DNA of 64,000 bases, taken from contig DULU01000085.1 in NCBI GenBank assembly GCA_012840225.1, forward strand, positions 1 to 64,000, given 5' to 3'. Positions 9,479 to 19,221 of this stretch are shown one piece after another. Source of the DNA: Bacillota bacterium. GTDB lineage: Bacteria > Bacillota > Limnochordia > DTU080. The notes beneath the pieces were generated by a model that was not told where the DNA came from, did no database searches, and saw only the letters and a program-made list of their open reading frames with translations. The position numbers and the translations under genes were made by a program. Positions within the stretch are counted from its first letter, which is position 1. Each line of letters opens with the position of its first letter.

Positions 9479-11719
9479 TCAGCTGTTGATGTTGTTTCCG
9501 CCGGCCAGCACCCGGTAATCGCCTATGCGCCTGGTGAAGGCGATTTTGTCCAGATATTCCATGAGCGGTACGGCATATTTGCGGGTGGTGGAAAGCATAT
9601 CCCGGAGCATGGCGACATCGATCCGCCCTTCCTTTTTGATAGCTGCCGCCACCTTCTCTTTCAGCTCCGCGATCATTTCCGCCGTATATACAAGATCTTT
9701 GCTCACCCTGACCAATCGGCCCTGCTCGATGAGGACGGCTATCACCTCGGCCGGCGGCTCAAAGCGTTCTGCCTCCGGTGTATCACCTTGCTTATTTTCC
9801 GGTATATCATCCGCCTCCACCCTGACTGTCGCCTCCGCCCTGACTGTCGCCTCCGCCCTGACTGTCGCCTCTGCCCTGACTGTCGCCTCTGCCCTGACTG
9901 TCGCCTCTGCCCTGACTGTCATGGTGGTGTTGAGCAGCTCCTCTACGGTGGGAGGGCTGAAACGAGCGGCGGTAAGCTCCGCCACAAGGCGGGCGGCGAA
10001 CTTTTCCTCAGTCGGCGACAATTGCGGCGTAAACCCCGGAAGGTGAAGGTAGGCTCCACGGGCGGCGAGGCTCCCGGCGAGCACCATCCTCTCCACCACT
10101 TCATCGAAAAAGCGCGGCTCCCATTGCAAAGTGCTGCGCAAGGTCTCCCGCCCCAAACCGGGGCGCAGGGGATAGCGCCGGTGATACTCTCCGATTTCCC
10201 CACACAGGCGGGCGACCAGCCGGGCCCACACCTCAGCGGATATGGCGTAGTTCGGCAACAAGACAATCTGCTCTTTTCCGGCCAGCTCATCCAGGACCTG
10301 GCGCAAGCTGGAGAGGGGCAGCGGCACCTCCAGGACTAGGTCGGAGAGGGCCGCCCAGCCTCTTTCCGCCAGTATCAGGCCGGGCAAATCGGCCGGCGCC
10401 GCCGTCCGGCGGGCTCTCAGGTGATCCAGGTTCAGCCGCACCACCCGGGGGCGGGAAGGGGGGCCGGAGGGGGAGCTGGAAGGGAAGCTGGAGGGAGGGC
10501 CTGAGGGGGAGCTGGAGAGGGAACTGGAGGGGAGGTGGGGGCTGGAGCCAGATTGGAGAGACAGGGAACCTTCGCCGCCCTCCGTCCCGAGGAGCTGATG
10601 GACACCGGGGGCGCTTTGGGGCAAGCGCAGATCGGTGCCCCGCACTTTGTGGGCGTATGGATCAAGAACCCGCCCGCCGCCGATGGTAGCCTGTCTGGGA
10701 GCATCCCTCAGGACGAAGCGATCCCTGAAATCGGCGACCACTCCCTTATCCAGCACCAGCTGCACCAGGCCGGTCTCTCCCGGCCGGAGTTCCCGGCAGT
10801 CCAGCAGTCTGACAGAGGCTTCCCGTTCGGCAGAACCGATATGTAATTTCAGCTCCCTATCAGTATCCAAGACAAAAGGACAATCCGGCAGGAGCCGGAG
10901 CTCGGCGTTTATGATGGTGGTAGATACGTAGCGGTCGCCGTCAACCAGCACGTCGCCCCTTTGCACCTCTTCTTTTTCCACCCCGGCCAGGTTGACCGCC
11001 ACCCTGGTGCCGGGTGAGGTGGTGGTAACAAAGCGCTTATGCGTCTGTAAATTGCGCACCCTGGCCGGAAGGCCTGCCGGCAGCAGGCGGAGCGATTGCT
11101 CCACGGTCAAGGAGCCGTTTTCCAGGGTGCCGGTGACTACGGTGCCGGCGCCGCGGATAGTAAAAACCCGGTCGATCCAGAGCTTCGGGCGCCCTGTATC
11201 GGGGGCGGGCGGGATGACGGCCAACAAATCATCTATCTTTTGCAGCAAAAGAGGAAGACCCTCACCGGTAACGGTGGAGACCGGGATTATTTCCGCCTCA
11301 GCCAGGCTACTCCCGGCGATGTTGGCTTTGACATCCTCGACCACCAGCTCCAACCATTCCTCGTCCACCAGATCCGTTTTGGTGAGCACTATCAAGCCGG
11401 AGCGAATATCAAGAAGATTGATGATGTCCAGATGCTCTTTAGACTGAGGCATCCAGCCCTCATTGGCGGCCACGATGAAAAGAACGATGGAGATGCCGCC
11501 CACCCCGGCCAGCATGTTGGGGATGAAGCGATGATGCCCCGGTACATCGACAATGCCGGCCTCCCGCCCGGAAGGTAAAGTGATCCAGGCAAAGCCCAGG
11601 TCAATGGTCATACCCCGCATTTTTTCTTCCTGCAGGCGGTCGGGATCAATACCGGTCAAAGTGCGGATCAGTGTGCTTTTGCCGTGATCGATATGCCCGG
11701 CTGTACCTATGACATGCAT
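9479..11719 (-). CDS. selB: Selenocysteine-specific translation elongation factor SelB
   Basis: MHVIGTAGHIDHGKSTLIRTLTGIDPDRLQEEKMRGMTIDLGFAW GTPase, C-terminal winged helices; carries repeat insertions. Confidence 0.95.
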   Translation of the reverse strand: MHVIGTAGHIDHGKSTLIRTLTGIDPDRLQEEKMRGMTIDLGFAWITLPSGREAGIVDVPGHHRFIPNMLAGVGGISIVLFIVAANEGWMPQSKEHLDIINLLDIRSGLIVLTKTDLVDEEWLELVVEDVKANIAGSSLAEAEIIPVSTVTGEGLPLLLQKIDDLLAVIPPAPDTGRPKLWIDRVFTIRGAGTVVTGTLENGSLTVEQSLRLLPAGLPARVRNLQTHKRFVTTTSPGTRVAVNLAGVEKEEVQRGDVLVDGDRYVSTTIINAELRLLPDCPFVLDTDRELKLHIGSAEREASVRLLDCRELRPGETGLVQLVLDKGVVADFRDRFVLRDAPRQATIGGGRVLDPYAHKVRGTDLRLPQSAPGVHQLLGTEGGEGSLSLQSGSSPHLPSSSLSSSPSGPPSSFPSSSPSGPPSRPRVVRLNLDHLRARRTAAPADLPGLILAERGWAALSDLVLEVPLPLSSLRQVLDELAGKEQIVLLPNYAISAEVWARLVARLCGEIGEYHRRYPLRPGLGRETLRSTLQWEPRFFDEVVERMVLAGSLAARGAYLHLPGFTPQLSPTEEKFAARLVAELTAARFSPPTVEELLNTTMTVRAEATVRAEATVRAEATVRAEATVRAEATVRVEADDIPENKQGDTPEAERFEPPAEVIAVLIEQGRLVRVSKDLVYTAEMIAELKEKVAAAIKKEGRIDVAMLRDMLSTTRKYAVPLMEYLDKIAFTRRIGDYRVLAGGNNINS
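9813..9920. repeat. Six tandem 18-bp units inside selB (encode TVRAEA repeats)
   Basis: gcctcyrccctgactgtc x6 read directly; translation TVRAEATVRAEATVRAEATVRAEATVRAEATVRVEA. Confidence 0.95.
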
Positions 11720-11760
11720 CTGTATCCCCTTTCCCCTCCCCTGCCCTGCCCCTGCCCCTG

Positions 11761-13335
11761 CTAGATGAGGGACAGTGCCGCCGTCAGCGCCTCGGCCAAG
11801 AGCTTATCCTGCTCCGGCAAAACGGTGCGCAAATCGATGAGGAGCCGCCCCTCCTCCACCCGGGCCACCACCGGCGGCCGGCCGGTTCTCAGGACGGCGG
11901 CCAACTTGTCGGCTTTAAACCTGCCATGACCTCTATCGGATATAGATATCAAGGTGGTGGGCAAGGTCTCGCCCGGCAGGGATCCCCCACCCACCGGAGA
12001 GCGCCCTGCGATGGTCTCGATGCATAGGTGCGGAAGGAGGAGAGAGCAATGCCCAACCTGCCCCGCTGCTTGCCCAACTCTTTGCCCCGCCACCCCTTCA
12101 CCGAGGTACCGCATCACGGCTGCCGCCCGGACAGCAATCTCCTCGTTGTCCTGAGAGCACATTTTCCAGATCGGTATTTTTTCCTCGGCTTCGCCGCGCA
12201 GATAATGAAGGAGAGTGGCTTGCAAGGCCACCAGCGTCAGTTTGCCTACCCTGAGGGCGCGGGCCAAGGGGTGTTTCTTGCAGGCCTCAAGCAGTTCTTT
12301 GCGCCCGAGGATCAGCCCGCACTGGGGGCCGCCGAGAAGTTTGTCGCCGCTGCAGGTGACAATATCCGCCCCTTCAGCCAGCACCTCGCCGATGGCCGGC
12401 TCGTGGCACAGACCGTATTTTTCCGTCGGCAGGAGCACGCCGCTGCCCAAATCCTCAATAAACAGCAACCCGCGCTCCGCCGCCAGCGCCGCCAATTCAC
12501 GGCCCGCTACGGTGCTGGTAAAGCCGGTGATCTGGTAGTTACTGGTATGTACTTTCAGCAGGGCACCTGTATTTTCGTTTATCGCTCTCCGATAATCGTG
12601 CAGATGGGTCCGGTTGGTGGTGCCTACCTCCACCAAACGGCAGCCGCTCTGCGCCAGCACATCAGGAATGCGGAACGAACCGCCGATCTCGATCAACTGG
12701 CCTCTGGAGATGATCACTTCTTTTCCTGCCGCCAAAGCCGAGAGCACCAGCAAGATAGCCGCCGCCCCATTGTTCACCACCAGCGCCGCCTCAGCGCCGG
12801 TGAGGAGAGTGAGCAATTCCTGGCAGTGCCTGTGACGGGAGCCTCGCTCCCCGCTTTCCATATCCATCTCCAGGTTTATATATCCGCCGGCAGCTTGCGC
12901 TACAGCCTGGACAGCTTCCCGGCTGAGCGGGGCCCGCCCCAGGTTGGTATGCAGTACGACACCTGTGGCATTGATGACCGGACCGAGCAGTCCGACCGCC
13001 ACCCGACGGAACCTCATGTCCAGCAGCCGGTCCCAGGCGGCTTCATTTTCCGGCGGAGAAGCTCCTTCAGCCACCTCCCGGCGCACTTCAGCCACCAATT
13101 GCCGGACATGCTCCACCACCAGCGGGCGGGGCAAGATCTTTTCCCATTCCGCCGTCACCGGCCGCTCCAGCAATTTATGTACCGGGGGCAGACGGCGCCG
13201 GGCGCCGGCCCCTTGACCAGCCCCTTGACCGGCCCCTTGATCGGCATTGTTACCGGCCTCATGATCAGCCCTATGATCGGCCCCATTTCCGGAGCCACTT
13301 CCCTCATCCTGCGGCCTAGCTCTCTTCCGGCTCAC
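11761..13335 (-). CDS. selA: L-seryl-tRNA(Sec) selenium transferase SelA
   Basis: LPPVHKLLERP…VINATGVVLHTNLGRAPLS…CSGDKLLGGPQCGLILG. Confidence 0.95.
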   Translation of the reverse strand: MSRKRARPQDEGSGSGNGADHRADHEAGNNADQGAGQGAGQGAGARRRLPPVHKLLERPVTAEWEKILPRPLVVEHVRQLVAEVRREVAEGASPPENEAAWDRLLDMRFRRVAVGLLGPVINATGVVLHTNLGRAPLSREAVQAVAQAAGGYINLEMDMESGERGSRHRHCQELLTLLTGAEAALVVNNGAAAILLVLSALAAGKEVIISRGQLIEIGGSFRIPDVLAQSGCRLVEVGTTNRTHLHDYRRAINENTGALLKVHTSNYQITGFTSTVAGRELAALAAERGLLFIEDLGSGVLLPTEKYGLCHEPAIGEVLAEGADIVTCSGDKLLGGPQCGLILGRKELLEACKKHPLARALRVGKLTLVALQATLLHYLRGEAEEKIPIWKMCSQDNEEIAVRAAAVMRYLGEGVAGQRVGQAAGQVGHCSLLLPHLCIETIAGRSPVGGGSLPGETLPTTLISISDRGHGRFKADKLAAVLRTGRPPVVARVEEGRLLIDLRTVLPEQDKLLAEALTAALSLI

Positions 13336-13832
13336 GTCACACTCTCTCCCTCATGCGGCATCCGGGCAATAGCTCCGGTCACAGCCGCCGTCGCCCGGCA
13401 CAAATCCGTGGGCGAGAGAAAAATCTGCTGGCCCCGAGCCCCGGCGCTCACCGAGATCCAGGGAAAAGTCAGCGCCGTCTCATCGATAAATACCGGATAC
13501 GGCAGGCGGCAGCCGATTGGGGAAACGCCACCTTTAACATACCCGGTCAGCGGAAAGACCTCCGCCAGCGGCACCATCTCCGCCCGCTTGTTGCCGCTCA
13601 AGGCGGCCAGGGCCTTTAAATCCAGCTCGCCCGGAGCCGGCACGCAGGCTATCATCACCCCGGTACGGTCGCCTTTCACCACCAGGGTCTTAAACAGTTG
13701 TTTAGGTGATATGCCGAGCTTAATAGCGGCATCAACCGCACTGCGATGATTCTCGTCGACGCTATATTCATGCAGTTCATATGGTATCTGCAACTTTTCC
13801 AGGATACGCACGGCATTTGTCTTTTTCCCCAC
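13332..13832 (-). CDS. YbaK/EbsC-family Cys-tRNA(Pro) deacylase
   Basis: KKTNAVRILEKLQIPYELHEY…LFKTLVVKGDRTGVMIACVP…GYVKGGVSPIG. Confidence 0.9.
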   Translation of the reverse strand: MGKKTNAVRILEKLQIPYELHEYSVDENHRSAVDAAIKLGISPKQLFKTLVVKGDRTGVMIACVPAPGELDLKALAALSGNKRAEMVPLAEVFPLTGYVKGGVSPIGCRLPYPVFIDETALTFPWISVSAGARGQQIFLSPTDLCRATAAVTGAIARMPHEGESVT

Positions 13833-13914
13833 CAGCCGGCTCCTTCCCGTTAGAGCTCTTTGCTTGCTACATTTTTCCTTATTCCTTTAATCCCCCAAAC
13901 CCTTCTTTCCCGCC

Positions 13915-15665
13915 CTAAAATGCCCGGTACATGAACCGGCCGCCGATCAATGTGGCCGCCACAGGCACCTCCGGAATATCCTTAGGCGGTATCACCGTCA
14001 AATCCTCGGCAAATACGGTAATATCGGCCAGTTTCCCCGGGGTGAGCGAGCCTTTGATATCAGCTTCGCCGGCTGCTATGGCCGGACCCATGGTGTAGGC
14101 ATAAAGGGCTGCCACCACAGGCAGGCACTCATGCCCATACCAAGGCTGGCTGTCGGGTTCGTCGGCTCTCTGCCTGGTGACGGCGGCATGGATCCCCAGC
14201 CTGGGATCGGGATCTTCCACCGGGGCATCGGAACCAAAAGCCAGTACCGCCCCACCAGCCAGAAGTGAGGCAAAAGCATAGGCACCGCGGCACCTCCCGC
14301 CCCAATATTGGTCGGCCATATAGCGGTCGGAGGGGCAATGCAGCGGCTGCACTGAGGCCACCACTCCCAGCGCGCCGAAGCGAGGGATATCGGCGGGCTG
14401 TAATAACTGCGCATGCTCAAGGCGCGGGCGGAACTTCCGCCGCCGGCTCTCTGCCGCAGCGGCAGCCAATAGGTTTAATACCTCATGATTGGCTTTGTCC
14501 CCGATGGCATGCACGGCTACGGAAAAGCCGGCAGAAAGCGAGCGGTGGATGGCGTCGGCCAGCTCCTTCCCCCATACCACTCCTATGCCGTAATTGTCGG
14601 TTGAGCCTTCATATGGGGCAAACATCAGGGCGCTCTGGCTGCCTAAAGCCCCGTCGGCCAAGATCTTCACCGGCCCGATGCGCACCAGCTCGTTCCCGAC
14701 TCCGGTGCGCCAGCCGTGAGCCGCAGCTTCCGCCAATTCCGCCAGCGGGACCATGGCCAACACCCGGAGCCCCATCTCGCCAGCCTCAGCTAACTCCTGG
14801 TAGGCCTCTAGGTAACGCAGCGGGTCGGGCGCATGCACTCCGGTCAGTCCCAGGCGGTGCAATAGGGCACAACCACGCTGCACAGCATGTTTGACATCAT
14901 TAAGGTCCGGCTCCGGGATATACCTCTCCACCAGCTCTACCGCCCGCTCTCTCAGGATGCCGCTCGGTTCCCCGTCCGCCTGGCGCTCAATGCGACCGCC
15001 GGGAGGGTCGGGCGTGGCGGCAGTTATGCCGGCTATAGCCAGAGCAGCGGAATTTACCCAAGCTGTGTGCCCATCCTTACTGTAAAAAAGGCCGGGCGGC
15101 CGGCGGTTACCTTATCCAGATGTTCACGGGTAGGGATACCCCTGTCCTGCCAGGCATTTTTATTCCATCCGTAACCTCTGATCCAGGCCGAGCGCGGCCA
15201 CCCCTGCCGTCCGGAGGCGAAGGTGGAGGAGGCAGCCGTGGCGGTGGCAGCGATGGCTGGGACGCCGGCGGTGGCTGGGGCCTTGAAAGCGGGAGGAGTT
15301 TCGGCCGCAGCCTTAGCAATAAGGACTAGCGCTTCTTCCAGTGAGCCGGCACGGCTCAGATCCACTTCGTCCAACCCACTCGCCCAGGAAGCGAAGTGGA
15401 AGTGGGCATCTACCAGTCCCGGCACCACCATCCGCCCACCCAGGTCGATCGCTTCCACGTCTTTTCCCAGATAGGCCGCCACCACCTCTCCCGGCCCCAC
15501 TGCCAGAATTTTCCCGTCTCTGACGGCCAGACTATCCGCCCTGGGCCACCTCTGGTCCATGGTGTATACCTTTCCGTTATATAAGAAGAGATCCAAATAA
15601 CACCTCCAGCCGGCTCTTTCTTTCCTCATTATAGACATTATAGACGGCGGGCCGGCCAGGGCCAA
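13915..15665 (-). pseudogene. YtcJ-like amidohydrolase, interrupted by an apparent single-base frameshift
   Basis: 15054-15665 gives the N-terminal half (ADSLAVRDGKILAVG…VPGLVDAHFHFASWA); the other frame from about 15083 continues YSKDGHTAWVNSAALAIAGI…PPGGRIERQADGEPSGILRERAVELVERYIPEPDL; break at an A6 (T6 coding) run 15084-15089. Confidence 0.85.
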
Positions 15666-15765
15666 GCAGGCGGCGCCAAATGCTTGAGGCTCGAGCTTGA
15701 GCTTGAGTTTGTGTTTGTGTTTGCCATGCTATTAAAGGCTGTACGAAAAATACCAAAATCCACCC

Positions 15766-17232
15766 CTACGGCCGGGCTAGCTTAATAGCCAGACAATTGA
15801 TATATGGCGTCGGCAACTTTTCGGGGAGCCTCACGGTCAAGACGCCGAAAGACTGCTCGAATTGGCACTCTCCGGCGCCGAGCAGCTTCACCGCCACCAC
15901 CTTTTCCTCTTCGGTCAGGCTTTTGATCACCGCCACCCGGTTTTCGGGTGCCTGCATCATGAAGGCGTATATTGTATCTCCCTTGGCCGTAAAGCGGAAG
16001 TCCGAACTGGTCCAGGCCACCTTGTCCTCTTTAAACTGGTCAATGACCACCCGGCTCTCCCCTTCTCCCAAAACACGCCAGGGACGGGTGGCATAGATGG
16101 CCTTGCCGCATATGGCAAACCAGCCGGCCAACTCCTCCAGAATCCAGGCGGTCTCATCATCGATGGAGCCGTCGGGTCGCTGCAGGATGTTCAATAGCAG
16201 GCAACCGTTTTTCGCCACCACATCCACCAATATCTCGATAATATGCCCCGGTTTTTTATATGCCTGGCGCAGATCGTAAAACCAGCCGCCGATGCAGGTA
16301 TCGGTTTGCCACGGATCAGGAGAAATGTCGGGGAGTTGGCTTCTCTCAATATCGAGCACCCCTACCCGGTATATCTCGGACCGCTTGTCCTTTTGGGTGT
16401 AGACGGCCCGGTTTTCACCATGAAGGCGCACCGAGGTGTTGTAAAGGTAGGCCACAGCTTCCAGCCCGCAGGTAAACACGGGATCGCCCGGAAGCGACAC
16501 ATTTCTCTCCCCGAACGGCAGGCAGCCATCCGTATAGAGCAGGTCTGGCCGGAAGCAATCAATCAACTCCTTCATTACCGAAAGCCAGTATTCATGGAAC
16601 TTTTTGTTGGAGGTATACCAGATCAGGGCCCCCGGCCTGGCCGGCTTGTTTTCCATATGCTGGGAGTGGTCGAAATAAAAATCACGGTAGGCGGGATCGT
16701 TGCCGTCATAGGGAACCCCGGCATATGGACCGGCGGTATCGGCACCTTTGTTCACTTTCCACCAGGTATATGAGGCTCCCAGGTGTTCCGACAAGCCGAA
16801 AGGCAAGCCTTCCCGGTCGGCAGCCTCTTTCCACAGGCCGCAGATATCCTTCCCCGGCCCGACATTCACGGAGTTAAAGCGGTTATATTGCGACGGGTAG
16901 TTGAAGAAATGATCATGGTGCATGGCCTGGGCGACGAAAAACCTCGCCCCCGCTTTCTTGTATAAGCTCATTAACCCGGCCGGATCGAATTTCTCCGCCT
17001 GCCACAACCGGCAGATGTCTTTATAGCCGAACTTGGAGGGATGGCCGTATTGCCGCAGGTGATGACGATACTGGGTCGATCCTTCTATATACATATACCT
17101 GGCATACCAGTCGCCGCACATGGGCACGCTCTGGGGACCCCAATGGCTCCAAATGCCGAACTTGGCGTCCCGGTACCACTTCGGACACTCATATGCCGTC
17201 AACGATTCAAACGCCGGTTTATATAAGTTCAT
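15766..17232 (-). CDS. GH29 alpha-L-fucosidase-like glycoside hydrolase
   Basis: WYRDAKFGIWSHWGPQSVP…GARFFVAQAMHHDHFFNYPSQYNRFNSVNVGPGKD typical of GH29. Confidence 0.85.
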   Translation of the reverse strand: MNLYKPAFESLTAYECPKWYRDAKFGIWSHWGPQSVPMCGDWYARYMYIEGSTQYRHHLRQYGHPSKFGYKDICRLWQAEKFDPAGLMSLYKKAGARFFVAQAMHHDHFFNYPSQYNRFNSVNVGPGKDICGLWKEAADREGLPFGLSEHLGASYTWWKVNKGADTAGPYAGVPYDGNDPAYRDFYFDHSQHMENKPARPGALIWYTSNKKFHEYWLSVMKELIDCFRPDLLYTDGCLPFGERNVSLPGDPVFTCGLEAVAYLYNTSVRLHGENRAVYTQKDKRSEIYRVGVLDIERSQLPDISPDPWQTDTCIGGWFYDLRQAYKKPGHIIEILVDVVAKNGCLLLNILQRPDGSIDDETAWILEELAGWFAICGKAIYATRPWRVLGEGESRVVIDQFKEDKVAWTSSDFRFTAKGDTIYAFMMQAPENRVAVIKSLTEEEKVVAVKLLGAGECQFEQSFGVLTVRLPEKLPTPYINCLAIKLARP

Positions 17233-17383
17233 CTTCGCTTTCAACCCCTTGTGACCGCACCCCAGAATGGAATGCATTTCATTGCTGCCGATTTCTATGG
17301 ATCGGCATCCTTATCCTTTTCTCCCTTACAGTTCTCCGCCGGCATAAAGGTAAACCCGGCGCCGAGCCGAGTGTGCGTGCGCA

Positions 17384-17421
17384 AAAAAGCTGCCGGATGG
17401 CGTGGCTTCCGACAGCTTTTT
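17384..17421 (-). terminator. Stem-loop terminator (potentially bidirectional)
   Basis: aaaaagctgccgga-tggcgtggct-tccgacagcttttt; 14-bp stem (one G·U on minus strand), U tract; downstream of solute-binding protein gene. Confidence 0.8.
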
Positions 17422-17506
17422 GCAGCTTTAAACTTTGTATTCTTTTTATTTGATTAGGGATGAGGCTCCAGCCTGGAAAAGCAAGGACCGGCCATCCCCA
17501 CTCCGG

Positions 17507-18784
17507 CTACCTCATCTTTTCCGCCAATATGGCGTTCATCTGGCGCTCGGCTTCCTCCAGGGCGGTGTTTATACCGGTTTTGCCCATCAGCGCCGGCAGG
17601 ATCTGATCCCCGCCCTGATACCTGATGTCGGCCCAGTATTCATGCACCACCCCGTAGGTGTTCATCGGAGAATACATGATGTTGGCCATCTTCTGCGCCA
17701 GGGGATGCGTGACCAGATTTCTTATCTGCCCGAGCATAGATCTGCGCACCGGCAGATAGGATACCTGATGCTTGATGAACTGGGAATTGACTTCTCTTGT
17801 CATAAAATCGGCCAGCACCCGCCAGGCCAGATCCTGGTTCTTGCTGGTGGGGAGGATATAGAGAACGCCGCAGTTAAACCTGACCACATCCTGACCCTTT
17901 ACCGGACCGACCACCCGCATGGGCTCCAGCGGAGCGCTGTCTTCCATATTGACGTCCATGATAGTATAGGTGCCATAACCGCTGATGGCGGTTTTGCCGG
18001 AAATGCTGTTGCCGATGGCTTGCGCCCCCGTAGCTCCGTCGGGCATGCCGGTCATCCACAGCTCACGCAGATAATTGGCCGCCCTTATGCCGCGCTCGTT
18101 ATTCAGATCCACCTTGGTCTCACCCATATAGAGCATGCCCCGGCCCAGCTGCTCCATGGCCAAATGCAGGTTATAGATAGCCATCAGGCTGTTCTGACCG
18201 ACGGCATAGCCATACCTGGCTACTGTGGAGTCGGGGTTCACAATGGTCATCTTCCGGGCGGCGGCGATCAGCGAATCCCAATCATCAGGCGGCGCCACCC
18301 CGCTTTCCTGCAAGGCATTCATGTTGTATAGGTCGAAAATGCTCCACATGGCAAAAGGCATGCCGTGAATGCGCCCTTGCCCATCCTTGACCACGGCAAA
18401 TACATCCGGCAGGATGTCGCCGAAGTCGGTCCACCGCTCCAGATAAGGATCCAAAGCCAAGGTGAGGCCGCGGTTGATCTGCTCCGGCATCAGGTTGGCC
18501 GACATGTAAGATATATCCGGCCCGGCACCTGCCGCCACCGCCACCAGGAGGGTCTGCTGCCATGTTGTCCCGTCCACCGTCTCAAAATGCAGCTCTATAT
18601 CCGGGTTGGCGGCATTGAATTCCGCTTCGTAAGTTTTTGCCCACTCCACTACCGCCGGCGAAGCTCCGCCAAACCATAAGGTGATGGGCGTCTTTTTCGC
18701 CGCCGCCGCCATCGCCTCAGGTGCAAAGGCCGCCACTACCAACAACAACGACAGAACCACGATCTTCCAGGAAATGCTTTTCAT
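17507..18784 (-). CDS. ABC transporter extracellular sugar solute-binding protein
   Basis: N-terminal signal peptide, PITLWFGGASPAVVEWAKTYEAEFNAANPDIELHFETVDG. Confidence 0.9.
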   Translation of the reverse strand: MKSISWKIVVLSLLLVVAAFAPEAMAAAAKKTPITLWFGGASPAVVEWAKTYEAEFNAANPDIELHFETVDGTTWQQTLLVAVAAGAGPDISYMSANLMPEQINRGLTLALDPYLERWTDFGDILPDVFAVVKDGQGRIHGMPFAMWSIFDLYNMNALQESGVAPPDDWDSLIAAARKMTIVNPDSTVARYGYAVGQNSLMAIYNLHLAMEQLGRGMLYMGETKVDLNNERGIRAANYLRELWMTGMPDGATGAQAIGNSISGKTAISGYGTYTIMDVNMEDSAPLEPMRVVGPVKGQDVVRFNCGVLYILPTSKNQDLAWRVLADFMTREVNSQFIKHQVSYLPVRRSMLGQIRNLVTHPLAQKMANIMYSPMNTYGVVHEYWADIRYQGGDQILPALMGKTGINTALEEAERQMNAILAEKMR

Positions 18785-18951
18785 TTACTCAGCTCCTTTT
18801 TATAATTTTTATATTAATTATTCGGCAGGTTTCTGATCTCCTCTCAAACAAATCAGCTGCTTTCCCACCACTAAAGTTTATTTTAATCCATTGGCAAGGG
18901 TATATAGTTAATACTAAGTCGCAAGGAATTATTCCTGCGTCGCAGAATCAA

Positions 18952-19221
18952 TCACAAGAGAGCACTGGAGAAACATTCGGCAGTTATATAAAGCAAAGGC
19001 GCATAGAAAAAGCCAAGATGCTCCTCGAGGCTACCGAATTGCCGGTATATGAAATTGCCGCCACTGTCGGCATCAGCGAGACTTCCCGGTTCTGCCGGGT
19101 GTTTAAAGAGTTGACGGGTCTCACACCGGGAAATTACCGCCTGGAAGCGCGGTCCAAGGTTGGTGCGCAATACCGCTCACATGCTGAAACCACCATGCTG
19201 TCATCCGGAAAGGTAGGGTAA
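18952..19221 (+). pseudogene. Truncated AraC-family regulator (C-terminal HTH portion only)
   Basis: ETFGSYIKQRRIEKAKMLLEATELPVYEIAATVGISETSRFCRVFKELTGLTPGNYR; no sensor domain and no first HTH upstream; TAATG overlap with next gene. Confidence 0.65.

Noticed and set aside
9788-10339. Plus-strand ORF with PDCRLRPDCRLCPDCR repeats
   Set aside because: Antisense of the selB minisatellite.
12028-13749. 573-aa plus-strand ORF
   Set aside because: Antisense to selA/ybaK; no family features.
9297-13914. Search for selC (tRNA-Sec) and selD next to selBA
   Set aside because: Intergenic gaps 9297-9478 and 13833-13914 show no tRNA-like cloverleaf; no selD-like ORF in the window.
15054-15089. In-frame selenocysteine (UGA) explanation for the amidohydrolase break near selAB
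   Set aside because: The interruption is a frame change followed by TAA, not an in-frame TGA; restoring one T recovers the family sequence.
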